Positions 55,048 to 63,797 of a DNA stretch of 64,000 nucleotides are shown piece by piece. How positions within the stretch are numbered: position 1 is the first letter of the stretch; each line of letters opens with the position of its first letter. The stretch is from contig JAKFVD010000018.1 of assembly GCA_021732365.1 (NCBI GenBank), positions 1-64,000 on the forward strand. Direction: 5' to 3'. The notes under the pieces are model-generated. The model worked only from the letters and a program-made list of their open reading frames with translations, ran no database searches and was not told where the DNA came from. The stretch is from Methylotenera sp. GTDB taxonomy: Bacteria > Pseudomonadota > Gammaproteobacteria > Burkholderiales > Methylophilaceae. The translations under genes were made by a program, and so were the position numbers.

Positions 55048-56928
55048 TTAGCGCGTAGGAGAATTAACATGGTCGAAATTAACGCGGTCGAAATTAACAC
55101 GGCTATATCCCAGCAAAGTACCAGTAGAAAAAGCTAAATCAACTTGTGAGGCTTGGTAATCGGTAATCGCTTTAATCTCTCGAACCTGCGCGTCACCTAG
55201 TCTGGTTAAAGCTTCCAAAACCTCTGTCATCGTGCGCAAGCCTTCTTTAAATTGTTTTAATTCAGCTTCGTAGTTGGTGCCAGCAATGGCTACTTGCTGT
55301 TTGTTGGCAACAATCCGTTGCCAGTTTTGCTCTAGCGTATCGAGAACATCGTAAATCTCGCGCTGAATGCTTAATTGCTGCAACTCTTTGGTCGATAAAC
55401 GCTGAAGTCGCTGCTGAACAGCGCGGCTGAGTCTGGCTTTTCGCGCATCATTGCTGACAGGCAGCTCAAAGCGCAGGCCTATGTACCATTCGTTAAAATC
55501 AAATTGTCCCAAACTACTGTAAGACCGACTAAATGACGACTCAGAGTCTGACAAAGAACCATACGCATAATCTAGCGAAAACAAAGGCAATGTTTGATTT
55601 TGCAACACGGCGACTCTCAGCGAATCTTCACTTAATCTGAGTTCAGTCTCTAGCAAATCCAGACGATTGGCTTGCGCATTCTTAACCAAATTTTGACGAT
55701 CAAACTGATAATTGTATAAATCTGGTGGGGTGGTGGTGATAAAATTGGTTTCGTCTGTAACGGCGTATTGTGGGTCATTCAAATAAAATTTTAATTGTCT
55801 TTGCGCCAGACTTAAGTTGGTTTTGGCGATAATTAATTGCTCTAACCTATCATTAACGCCAATTTCAGAGCGATTAATTTCAATAGAGGCAGTTAAGCCT
55901 TCTTGCACACGCTTGCGTACCATGATCAAATTTTGCACGGCAAACTCATACTGTTGCTGCCTAATTTCAAGCTCAGTCCACGCCTGATTCAAAGCCCAGT
56001 AAGCCTTATCTATCGTCGCAATAATACGTATAGACTGTAAGCGCGTGCTGGCTAGACTAGCCTGTTCATTTATACCCGCAATTTGGATAGAAGCCTCATT
56101 CACGCTAAAGCCTGCGTCGCGCAATAAAGGCTGGCTAATCGAAAACTTAAGGCCGGTTCGATACTGGTCAGAAGTAAAATCGCCTGTTTTATCTATATTC
56201 TCAAATGGCGCAGAAATAGTAACCGTGCCACCTGTTCGTAGTGGAATAGCAATGCCCACATCACCTAATATAGATTTGGTGCGAAGTGGTGTTTTATTCA
56301 GCTTAACCAGTTCGTCATCCAAGCTAGGATTATTTGAAGTGAACCGAATATTGTCGCTGCTGATTTCAGGCGTATCTTTATCGCCATATTTTAGATTAGC
56401 AAAAATAATCTGATCAAACTTAGCGCGCTCCTCATCTAACTGAGTGCGCGCAATTGCGGGGTTAAAATTAGCAATTTTTAGTGATAGATTTGCGCTTAAA
56501 GCCTTGGCACGAATTTCTGCCAAGCTTTGTTTAACGCCTTGTGTTTTTTGTTTAGAGAGCTGTTGATCAGAAGCTTGCTGATTATCGCTTGCTAAGCCAT
56601 TTAAAATCAGGCCCGAATCCAGCTTTAAATCTAATGCTTTACGCTGCGCATTGAGTTGCTCAGTTGCTTGCTCAATATCCATTCCTTTGGCTTGAGATGA
56701 AGCATCCAGATTCAAAAATTCATCTTGTTGAAGCCTATGTTTCGCTTTGGCATCTACATCTATTTGGATTGCGCTGTCTGTATTATCAGCATAAGTATTG
56801 ATGCTTGTACATAAGGGCACAATAGCCAGAAAACTTAACCACTTTAAAAGCGGTAAAAATCGCCTATTATGCAATGGCAATAGATGCAGTTTATTGGACA
56901 AACTAAGGATTCGGATTACTGGTTTCAT
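55048..56928 (-). CDS. TolC-family outer-membrane efflux protein
   Basis: Outer-membrane channel of a type I secretion-like system. The 626-residue protein has a signal sequence (about residues 25-50, WLSFLAIVPLCTSI), a long N-terminal preface of about 100 residues rich in Gln and Ala, and two outer-membrane efflux (OEP) repeats with long coiled helices. The preface is longer than in ordinary TolC. The start at 56928 (MKPVIR) overlaps the HlyD gene by 26 bases; an upstream frame to 56970 exists. Confidence 0.83.
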   Translation of the reverse strand: MKPVIRILSLSNKLHLLPLHNRRFLPLLKWLSFLAIVPLCTSINTYADNTDSAIQIDVDAKAKHRLQQDEFLNLDASSQAKGMDIEQATEQLNAQRKALDLKLDSGLILNGLASDNQQASDQQLSKQKTQGVKQSLAEIRAKALSANLSLKIANFNPAIARTQLDEERAKFDQIIFANLKYGDKDTPEISSDNIRFTSNNPSLDDELVKLNKTPLRTKSILGDVGIAIPLRTGGTVTISAPFENIDKTGDFTSDQYRTGLKFSISQPLLRDAGFSVNEASIQIAGINEQASLASTRLQSIRIIATIDKAYWALNQAWTELEIRQQQYEFAVQNLIMVRKRVQEGLTASIEINRSEIGVNDRLEQLIIAKTNLSLAQRQLKFYLNDPQYAVTDETNFITTTPPDLYNYQFDRQNLVKNAQANRLDLLETELRLSEDSLRVAVLQNQTLPLFSLDYAYGSLSDSESSFSRSYSSLGQFDFNEWYIGLRFELPVSNDARKARLSRAVQQRLQRLSTKELQQLSIQREIYDVLDTLEQNWQRIVANKQQVAIAGTNYEAELKQFKEGLRTMTEVLEALTRLGDAQVREIKAITDYQASQVDLAFSTGTLLGYSRVNFDRVNFDHVNSPTR

Positions 56929-58222
56929 CGGTAGTGGTAGTTGTGGCAACCAGATTTGGTGGAAAGCCATTTAAAATACGCCAGATTTCATAGCCAATTG
57001 AAACTTCGTTGAGTAAAACCCAGCCTTGTACCGCACTGCCCTGCCTTAAGAATCGACTGCTAGGCCATTTCTGCTCGGTTTCATCTGGCACGACCATCAC
57101 TCTAAAGCGCCCATCGCCAGAGTCGGCTGGGTCAACAAAGCTAACCTTACCTCCAAAAGTACCATAAGCCATCTTAGGCCAACCAGAAACCTGCACGACT
57201 GGCCAACCTTCAAATTGCAATCGCACTTTGCTACCAGGGGTGATGAGTGGTGCATTTAAGCCTTGTACTTGCAAAATCACTGCACGTGAATTGTTTTCTG
57301 GCACGATGGTGAGCAAGGCTTGGCCTCTACTAACTAATTGCGACGGTGAATTGACTGGCACGCGAAACACTACACCATCGGTGGGTGCAAACACTTTTTG
57401 TGCTGTTTGTCTGGCTACATTGGTTTTAGCCGTATTAATGTCATTCGAAATATCCGCATATTCGCTTTTTAGTTTATTAATTTGCGCCTTAGCTGCCTGA
57501 ATTGAACCTTGTGCATCCGCCCCGAATTGCGACACTTCGGCCAGCGCAGAACTTTCCTCTGCTTTTGCGGCATCCAGTATCGCTTTGCTGCTGGCTAAGT
57601 TACGGCTGGCAATCGTATTGTCGCGTTCCGCCAACTCTACATCGCGCTGTGATACCAAACCATCTTTCAGCAGTCTTTGCATACGCTCTAGCTGGAATCT
57701 GCTCGCCTCAAAAGTCGCCTCAGCCGCTGCAATTGCTTGTATTGCTGATACCACTTTTTGTCGTGCCATATCACGTTTAAAGCTAGCCGCGCTGATGCGG
57801 CTATCTCGCACTGTCTGATAGTTTTGCACTTGCAACTCATACGAAGCTAACTCATCTTGTTTTGCCTGCTGCTTTGCACGGTTATTGTCTAGTTGTTCCT
57901 GCAAGCGCTTACTAAAATTAGGGTCAACATCACGTATTTCCAGTAGTAAATCTCCTGTTTTTACCACTGCACCTTCTGTGATATGCCATTTAGACACCAA
58001 ACCATCAATTGGCGCGTTGATTGTCTGAATGCGATCTGTGGGCTGAAAGGCGGTAATAGTGCCAGTGCCTTGTATATTTTGCAGCCACGGCAAAAATAGC
58101 ATTAATAGTGGCAAAACAACGATTGACCAAGCCAGCAGATAAGTTAAATGCCGCACATAGGTGGGCGTTTTCAGTAATTTAAATTTTAAATTCGTTTGCT
58201 TAGGCTCGATTATCATGCTCAT
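56903..58222 (-). CDS. HlyD-family membrane fusion protein
   Basis: Periplasmic adaptor of the secretion unit. The 439-residue protein has one N-terminal membrane segment (about 26-47), a lipoyl/barrel-sandwich start (INAPIDGLVSKWHITEGAVVKTGDLLLEI), a long coiled-coil hairpin (about 85-270), and a C-terminal beta barrel with VFAPTDGVVFRVPV. Its ATG overlaps the stop of the ABC gene (ATGA), indicating translational coupling. Confidence 0.88.
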   Translation of the reverse strand: MSMIIEPKQTNLKFKLLKTPTYVRHLTYLLAWSIVVLPLLMLFLPWLQNIQGTGTITAFQPTDRIQTINAPIDGLVSKWHITEGAVVKTGDLLLEIRDVDPNFSKRLQEQLDNNRAKQQAKQDELASYELQVQNYQTVRDSRISAASFKRDMARQKVVSAIQAIAAAEATFEASRFQLERMQRLLKDGLVSQRDVELAERDNTIASRNLASSKAILDAAKAEESSALAEVSQFGADAQGSIQAAKAQINKLKSEYADISNDINTAKTNVARQTAQKVFAPTDGVVFRVPVNSPSQLVSRGQALLTIVPENNSRAVILQVQGLNAPLITPGSKVRLQFEGWPVVQVSGWPKMAYGTFGGKVSFVDPADSGDGRFRVMVVPDETEQKWPSSRFLRQGSAVQGWVLLNEVSIGYEIWRILNGFPPNLVATTTTTDETSNPNP

Positions 58223-59916
58223 TGGCTGCCACCTTGCATGCTTGAATCAGTCAACAGTGTGTGATGCACTTGTTTAGCATCAGCACCAAAATCATCCCAT
58301 TTAATGATGCGCGTGAAGTGCTGGGCTATGGCAGTTGAGCGTGTCATCACAACAACCGTGCAGTCGTTTTGCTCTGACAAAATGCGGCAGACTAATTGTG
58401 CCGATGTTGCGTCAATCTCATCAAGCAAGCCATCTAGTATCAATAACTTGGGGCTTTGTAATAGCGCACGCGCAATCATAATTAACTTCACTTGCACGGT
58501 AGAAAGTGGGGTACCCATCACGGTTAACTCGGTGTCTAAACCCTCTGGAAGATCCAGAATCACGTCCAGCAAATCGAGCCGCTTTAATAAAGCATTCACC
58601 TCTTCGAGTTTAATATTGGGATTATTTAACTGCAGGTTATTCAAGATACTGGTTTGCTGGATTTCAATTCTGCGTGACAGGTTCATTTTTTGACGCAGAT
58701 TAGGCAAATTGCACAGGCGCAAGTCTACATCGTTGATAATTATTTGGCCCTCAGTGGGTAGGCGAAGCCCTGTTATTAACTCAGCCAAAGTGGTTTTACC
58801 CATACCAGCGTCTGCCAAAATGGCCAACTTTTCATTTGCAGCAATCACCAGTGAAAAATTAGTAATAGGCTGATTATTCGCATTAAATTGATAACTGACA
58901 TTTTTTAAGCGCACAGCAAGCGCATGATTTTGATTAAACTCATGCTTACCACTGGGCTCAATATCGATGGTTTTAACAACTTCTAACTTATCCAAACCAG
59001 CCACTAATTCGTAGTAATTAGACAACTGTTTAACGAAATTAGAAAAAGACCCTAACACTGTAAAAATAATCAGCTCTGCCGCAACAAACTGACCCAGATT
59101 AATTTCTGCCCGCATGACTAACCAGCCACCGATTCCTAGCATCACCGTGCCAGCTAAAGCATAAACAATGACAGTAATGATATTCTGTTTAAGCAAGATG
59201 CTGAAATGCGACTGACGTCGATGTAAATATTCAACAATCAGCTTATCCGACCCTTTAATAGCGTAATTCTCTCCGTCTGAAAATTTAAACAGATTAGAAT
59301 TATTGGCAATATTTTCTAACCATGCGCCGGTATCATACTTAGCATAAGACTCTGCCACCGCGGTATTGATTGCCTGCCTGCCCAGCACGCGCACAATAAA
59401 CCACGTTGCAAGCAATACTAAAAACACAATCACCGCAAAATAAAAACTGTAAATTATCAGCACGATACTGCCGATAATTGCATGTAAAACAGCGGTTAAG
59501 CCTACGGTAATTAGGCTGTAAAAAGCGGTTTGAACATTGCCTAAATCAAAATAGCGGTTCATGAGCTCTGCTGGGTAATGTGTGTCGCTGACTTTTAAAT
59601 CAATTTTAAGAATGCGTTTCGTCATCTGCGTGACGTTGCTGGCATAAATACGGCGCTTGATATACTCAACAATAACTAGCTCAATCATGTAAATCAGACC
59701 TGACAGCACCAAGAGCACAAATAAAACAAAACTCACTACAATCAATGGCTTGATTACGCCACCCATGGTGACAATATTGACCAATGTCTGAACAGCAAGT
59801 GGCGTGGCCAGATTAAGAATACCAATTGCCAGCGTGAGCCATAAAATGACGATTAGATCTTTGCGTTCTAGCGTCAATAGGTGACTGATCGGCGCGAGTA
59901 TATTTTTGGTCTGCAT
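58219..59916 (-). CDS. ABC exporter with a degenerate nucleotide-binding domain
   Basis: A 565-residue half-transporter with about six TMs (to ~300) and a nucleotide-binding domain (about 335-540). Several catalytic motifs depart from consensus. Walker A reads ADAGMGKTT (368-376; first Gly is Ala). The signature LSGGQ is LSTVQ (471-475). The Walker B aspartate Asp495 is followed by Gly496 in place of the catalytic Glu. The H-loop His is replaced by Thr525 (MTRST). It may bind but hardly hydrolyse ATP. It heads the ABC-HlyD-TolC unit; no cargo gene is seen nearby. Confidence 0.85.
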   Translation of the reverse strand: MQTKNILAPISHLLTLERKDLIVILWLTLAIGILNLATPLAVQTLVNIVTMGGVIKPLIVVSFVLFVLLVLSGLIYMIELVIVEYIKRRIYASNVTQMTKRILKIDLKVSDTHYPAELMNRYFDLGNVQTAFYSLITVGLTAVLHAIIGSIVLIIYSFYFAVIVFLVLLATWFIVRVLGRQAINTAVAESYAKYDTGAWLENIANNSNLFKFSDGENYAIKGSDKLIVEYLHRRQSHFSILLKQNIITVIVYALAGTVMLGIGGWLVMRAEINLGQFVAAELIIFTVLGSFSNFVKQLSNYYELVAGLDKLEVVKTIDIEPSGKHEFNQNHALAVRLKNVSYQFNANNQPITNFSLVIAANEKLAILADAGMGKTTLAELITGLRLPTEGQIIINDVDLRLCNLPNLRQKMNLSRRIEIQQTSILNNLQLNNPNIKLEEVNALLKRLDLLDVILDLPEGLDTELTVMGTPLSTVQVKLIMIARALLQSPKLLILDGLLDEIDATSAQLVCRILSEQNDCTVVVMTRSTAIAQHFTRIIKWDDFGADAKQVHHTLLTDSSMQGGSQ

Positions 59917-60012
59917 ATATTAAACTTTGGTACTTTTTGTAAAACGATGCTGATTAATTGAAAAAGAATTTAATTGGCTGATTAATAAGCGCTGTGACTT
60001 AATTTGTTTGCG

Positions 60013-60042
60013 GCACTTATTTTTAAAGCACTTATTTTTAAA
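60013..60042 (+). repeat. Tandem 15-bp repeat upstream of the ABC gene
   Basis: Two perfect head-to-tail copies of GCACTTATTTTTAAA, in the 235-base spacer between hom and the ABC gene. A 10-base direct repeat GCTGATTAAT also occurs at 59949-59958 and 59977-59986, closer to the ABC start. Confidence 0.85.
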
Positions 60043-60085
60043 TCATATGCTTTTTAAGCAGATTTATAAAGCATATTTTCAACGT

Positions 60086-60123
60086 ACTTAACACTAAAAT
60101 TCACTCGAAATTGAGTGTTAAGT
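60086..60123 (-). terminator. Hairpin below hom with alternative folds
   Basis: Perfect 10-base arms ACTTAACACT / AGTGTTAAGT. An inner CACTC/GAGTG pairing competes with the outer stem. There is no proper T-run, so termination at this site is only likely, not certain. Confidence 0.45.
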
Positions 60124-60151
60124 CATGATTCACATTTTTACTTTGAATGGT

Positions 60152-61480
60152 CTAGCGTGCGAGTGACTCCATACGAATTTTAACTAATTGCCCAACAATC
60201 GCAGGCAGTGCTTCGATTTCAGCGATTCCTGCGTCCATATTTGCCTCTATTGTTTCATGCGTTAGAATCACAATATCCGCTTCGGTTTCGTTATCAGCAG
60301 GTTCTTTTTGCAACATCGCATCGATTGAAATATCGCGGTCAGCTAATATTTTAGTCACCCCAGCCAACACCCCTGGTTTGTCTGATGCGCGTAAACGCAA
60401 ATAATAAGCGCTGGTGATTTGCGCAATCGGCAAAATCGGCAAATCATTTAATTGCCCTGCCTGAAAGCCCAAATAAGGCACACGTTGCGCCGCGCTTGCA
60501 CTACTTAACCTTGCCACATCCATCAAATCAGAGACTACCGCACTGGCGGTTGGTTCGGCGCCAGCGCCCGCACCGTAATATAAAGTTGGGCCTACTGCAT
60601 CACCTTTTACAACCACCGCATTCATCGCGCCATTTACATTAGCCACTAAACGTTTTTCTGGAATCAAGGTTGGATGCACGCGAAGCTCTACGCCGTTTTC
60701 TGTTTGCTTGGTAATGCCTAATAATTTCACGCGATATCCGAGTTCTTCCGCATACTTAATATCGGTTTGCTGTAATTTGGTAATACCTTCGGTGTAAGCT
60801 TGCTCAAATTTCATCGGCATACCAAAAGCAATCGCCGCCATAATGGTTAATTTATGTGCAGCATCAATACCTTCTACGTCAAAAGTTGGGTCAGCCTCTG
60901 CATAACCCAAACGTTGCGCTTCGCCTAGCACATCAGCAAAAGCCAGTCCTTTTTCACGCATTTCAGTGAGAATAAAATTGGTGGTTCCGTTAATAATGCC
61001 CGCAACCCATTCAATGCGGTTTGCACCCAAGCCTTCGCGCAAAGCTTTGATAATTGGAATGCCGCCAGCAACAGCGGCTTCAAACGCGACAATGACGCCA
61101 GCCTGCTGCGCCGCTGCAAAAATCTCATTGCCGTGCAAAGCAATTAAGGCTTTGTTTGCTGTCACCACATGTTTACCGTTAGCAATCGCTTTTAACACCA
61201 ATTCTTTGCTTAAGGTATAACCACCAATCAACTCTACAACCACGTCAATATCTGGATTATTCACTATCGCAAACGCATCGGTGCTTAATAATGTATTGCC
61301 GCCTGTTACCTGCTTTGCGTGGTCAATATTTTTATCGGCCACTTGCAGCACATTAATCGCAACACCTGTGCGGCGTGTAATTTCTGCTGCGTTGCGCGTT
61401 AATACATTGTAAGTGCCGCCGCCAACTGTGCCTATGCCTAAAAGGCCTACGCGTAATTCTTTTAATTCAGATTGCTTCAA
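60152..61480 (-). CDS. hom: Homoserine dehydrogenase
   Basis: Reduces aspartate semialdehyde to homoserine for threonine and methionine. The 442-residue monofunctional enzyme has the NAD motif GLLGIGTVGGGTYNVL, VVTANKALIALHG, GINGTTN-type site (AGIINGTTNFILTEM) and a C-terminal ACT domain (YLRLRASDKPGVLAGV) for threonine feedback. It overlaps alaA by four bases (ATGA). Confidence 0.95.
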   Translation of the reverse strand: MKQSELKELRVGLLGIGTVGGGTYNVLTRNAAEITRRTGVAINVLQVADKNIDHAKQVTGGNTLLSTDAFAIVNNPDIDVVVELIGGYTLSKELVLKAIANGKHVVTANKALIALHGNEIFAAAQQAGVIVAFEAAVAGGIPIIKALREGLGANRIEWVAGIINGTTNFILTEMREKGLAFADVLGEAQRLGYAEADPTFDVEGIDAAHKLTIMAAIAFGMPMKFEQAYTEGITKLQQTDIKYAEELGYRVKLLGITKQTENGVELRVHPTLIPEKRLVANVNGAMNAVVVKGDAVGPTLYYGAGAGAEPTASAVVSDLMDVARLSSASAAQRVPYLGFQAGQLNDLPILPIAQITSAYYLRLRASDKPGVLAGVTKILADRDISIDAMLQKEPADNETEADIVILTHETIEANMDAGIAEIEALPAIVGQLVKIRMESLAR

Positions 61481-62724
61481 ACCGTTACTCCATCTAATTT
61501 TTTGCTATGTTTTTTTCTGTATCGGGCTAAAAAGCTGGCTATACGTTTAATCGCCTCGGTTAAATCATCCACATTAGGTAAAAACACCACGCGGAAATGA
61601 TCAGGCGTTTTCCAGTTAAAACCTGTGCCTTGCACCAGCAATACCTTTTCTTCTAATAGTAAATCTAAAATAAATTGCTGATCATCCTTGATCGGGTACA
61701 TTTTAGGATCAAGCTTAGGGAACAGATACATAGCCGCTTTTGGTTTAACGCAGGTCACACCAGGAATCGCTGTAATCAACTCATAAGCCAAATCGCGCTG
61801 TTTGCAAAGCCTGCCAGTGGGTGCTACTAAATCATCAATACTTTGATAGCCGCCCAGCGCGGTTTGAATAGCCAGCTGCCCTGGCACATTGGCACATAAA
61901 CGCATGGAGGCCAGCATATTCAGGCCTTCTACATAATCGGTTGCTGCGCTTTTATTGCCTGATACCACCATCCAACCAGCGCGGTAGCCACAAGTACGGT
62001 AATTTTTAGATAAGCCGTTAAACGTGACAAACAACACATCTTCCGCCAATGACGCCATTGAAATATGTTCAGCCTCATCGTATAAAACTTTATCGTAAAT
62101 CTCATCGGCAAACACCACCAAACCATGATGACGCGCGATTTCGATAATGCCTTGCAATGTTTCTTTTGGATATAGCGCGCCGGTTGGATTATTCGGATTA
62201 ATCACCACGATACCGCGCGTGTTGGCGGTAATCTTTGCTTCAATATCTTTTAAATCGGGTAACCAACCTGTGTTTTCATCACACAGGTAATGACGTGCGG
62301 TGCCGCCAGCTAAAGTTACAGCAGCAGTCCATAATGGATAATCTGGCATTGGCACCAACACTTGGTCGCCATTATTCACCAGCGCTTGCATCGCCATCAC
62401 AATCAGCTCAGAAACACCGTTGCCGATAATAATGTCGTCTACCGTTACATTGGCAATATGCTTGCTTTGCGTGTAATGCATAATGGCTTTGCGCGGCGCG
62501 AATAGGCCTTTTGAATCGGTATAACCGCCCGCGTCACCCATATTGCGAATCACATCCAGCTGAATTTCCTCTGGCACTTCAAAGCCAAATGCAGCAGGAT
62601 TACCAATATTCAGCTTAATAATGCGCTGACCTTCTTCTTCCATTTGACGCGCTCGCTGCAACACCGGGCCACGAATATCATAGCAAACGTTAGCGAGCTT
62701 ATTGGATTTGAGTAATGGTTGCAT
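61477..62724 (-). CDS. alaA: Alanine-synthesising PLP aminotransferase (AlaA-like)
   Basis: A 415-residue class I/II aminotransferase. The start MQPLLKSNKLANVCYDIRGP and the IIKLNIGNPAAFGF segment match AlaA (YfbQ) closely. The PLP lysine is in FNGLSKNYRTCGYRAGW, with NPNNPTGALYPKE and ADEIYDKVLYD motifs. It heads the hom unit. Glutamate-pyruvate transamination is expected. Confidence 0.9.
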   Translation of the reverse strand: MQPLLKSNKLANVCYDIRGPVLQRARQMEEEGQRIIKLNIGNPAAFGFEVPEEIQLDVIRNMGDAGGYTDSKGLFAPRKAIMHYTQSKHIANVTVDDIIIGNGVSELIVMAMQALVNNGDQVLVPMPDYPLWTAAVTLAGGTARHYLCDENTGWLPDLKDIEAKITANTRGIVVINPNNPTGALYPKETLQGIIEIARHHGLVVFADEIYDKVLYDEAEHISMASLAEDVLFVTFNGLSKNYRTCGYRAGWMVVSGNKSAATDYVEGLNMLASMRLCANVPGQLAIQTALGGYQSIDDLVAPTGRLCKQRDLAYELITAIPGVTCVKPKAAMYLFPKLDPKMYPIKDDQQFILDLLLEEKVLLVQGTGFNWKTPDHFRVVFLPNVDDLTEAIKRIASFLARYRKKHSKKLDGVTV

Positions 62725-62846
62725 AAAATGGCTAGTTAATCTGTGATTTTGGATAAAATTCGGGTTAAAAAAGGGGTTAAGTACAATCCATCAGTTTACC
62801 TTAGAAAAAGGTTTTTCTTCAATCAAAGCCACGCTAAAATAGAAGT

Positions 62847-63221
62847 ATGAAACTACATTTAACCACCGCAGAAAATCAACACTTAATCACTGGTTACGGC
62901 GAAGATTTTATTGAAATTAACAAAAAGCGATATGCACAAAATCTAATCGTGCTGGCGGATCAGTTAATTTTAGATTGGAACGCTACAAGTTTTGCTGAGT
63001 TATCAGCGGAAAATTTCATCGTTATTGCCGATATTAAACCTGAGGTTGTGCTGCTGGGCACTGGCTCAACGCATCGTTTTTTGCATCCCAAAATAACGCA
63101 AAGCCTAACAGAAAACGGCATTCCAATTGAGTGCATGACAACCGCGGCAGCTTGCCGAACCTATAATATTTTAATGAGTGAGGGCCGTAATGTGGCTGCA
63201 GCTTTGCTGGTGCAGGCTTAA
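62847..63221 (+). CDS. Mth938-like domain (DUF498) protein
   Basis: A 124-residue protein of the Mth938/NDUFAF3-like fold, with EVVLLGTGSTHRFLHP and the conserved MTTAAACRTYNILMSEGRNVAAALL end. Function in bacteria is unknown, although the family is linked to assembly and membrane roles. It converges with the DUF1439 gene, with one base between the stop codons. Confidence 0.88.
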   Translation: MKLHLTTAENQHLITGYGEDFIEINKKRYAQNLIVLADQLILDWNATSFAELSAENFIVIADIKPEVVLLGTGSTHRFLHPKITQSLTENGIPIECMTTAAACRTYNILMSEGRNVAAALLVQA

Positions 63222-63222
63222 G

Positions 63223-63768
63223 TTATTTTGCAGGCGTTAGTGTTAACTGCAAACCCTTATCGGTAATCTGAATATCTTTAGGGCTGTAGGTAGTGCCGCC
63301 AAATTTTAAGTCTTCTGGTTTAACCGTATACAAGGTAATGCCACTTAACACTTGTTTGCCAAGCGTTTTTGTTAATGCGTTAACAATTTCGTTATACTGA
63401 TTATCAGCGCCATCAACATTAAATTGATCAATTTGCGGCTCGTCTAACACAATTGACTGACTCGCCGCATCAAAACGTAATTTGCCCGAAATACCCAGCT
63501 TGCCTGCGACACTTTTACCCAATAACTGACTATTTAAAACCGTATCCAATGTGGTTTGCATGCGGCCTGTTTGTTGATCAAATTTAACAACCGAATTACT
63601 TAAACTCACATCAAACACTTTCAGCAATTGAATCGGCACTGCCAATTTCTCATTCAGCTTTTGCTGAATTTGTGCTTCGGTTACATTCACCGTACGGTCG
63701 CCTAATATTGCGCAACTTGATAAAAAAGCCATCATCAACAACAGACCAATCTGCAAATACATTTTCAT
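63223..63768 (-). CDS. DUF1439 (YceB-like) lipoprotein
   Basis: A 181-residue lipoprotein with lipobox LSSC (Cys19). The mature part begins with a helix (VTEAQIQQKLNEKLAVPI), followed by alternating strands and a TVKPEDLKFGGTTYSPKDIQI end. This is the DUF1439 layout of tubular lipid-binding proteins. It is located in the envelope; its ligand is unknown. Confidence 0.86.
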   Translation of the reverse strand: MKMYLQIGLLLMMAFLSSCAILGDRTVNVTEAQIQQKLNEKLAVPIQLLKVFDVSLSNSVVKFDQQTGRMQTTLDTVLNSQLLGKSVAGKLGISGKLRFDAASQSIVLDEPQIDQFNVDGADNQYNEIVNALTKTLGKQVLSGITLYTVKPEDLKFGGTTYSPKDIQITDKGLQLTLTPAK

Positions 63769-63797
63769 GATTAATCTTTTAAATGGCAGGTGAATGA

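Noticed and set aside
58219-59916. ABC gene as a pseudogene
   Set aside because: Full-length frame, intact membrane domain and coupled downstream genes argue for a functional though degenerate protein.
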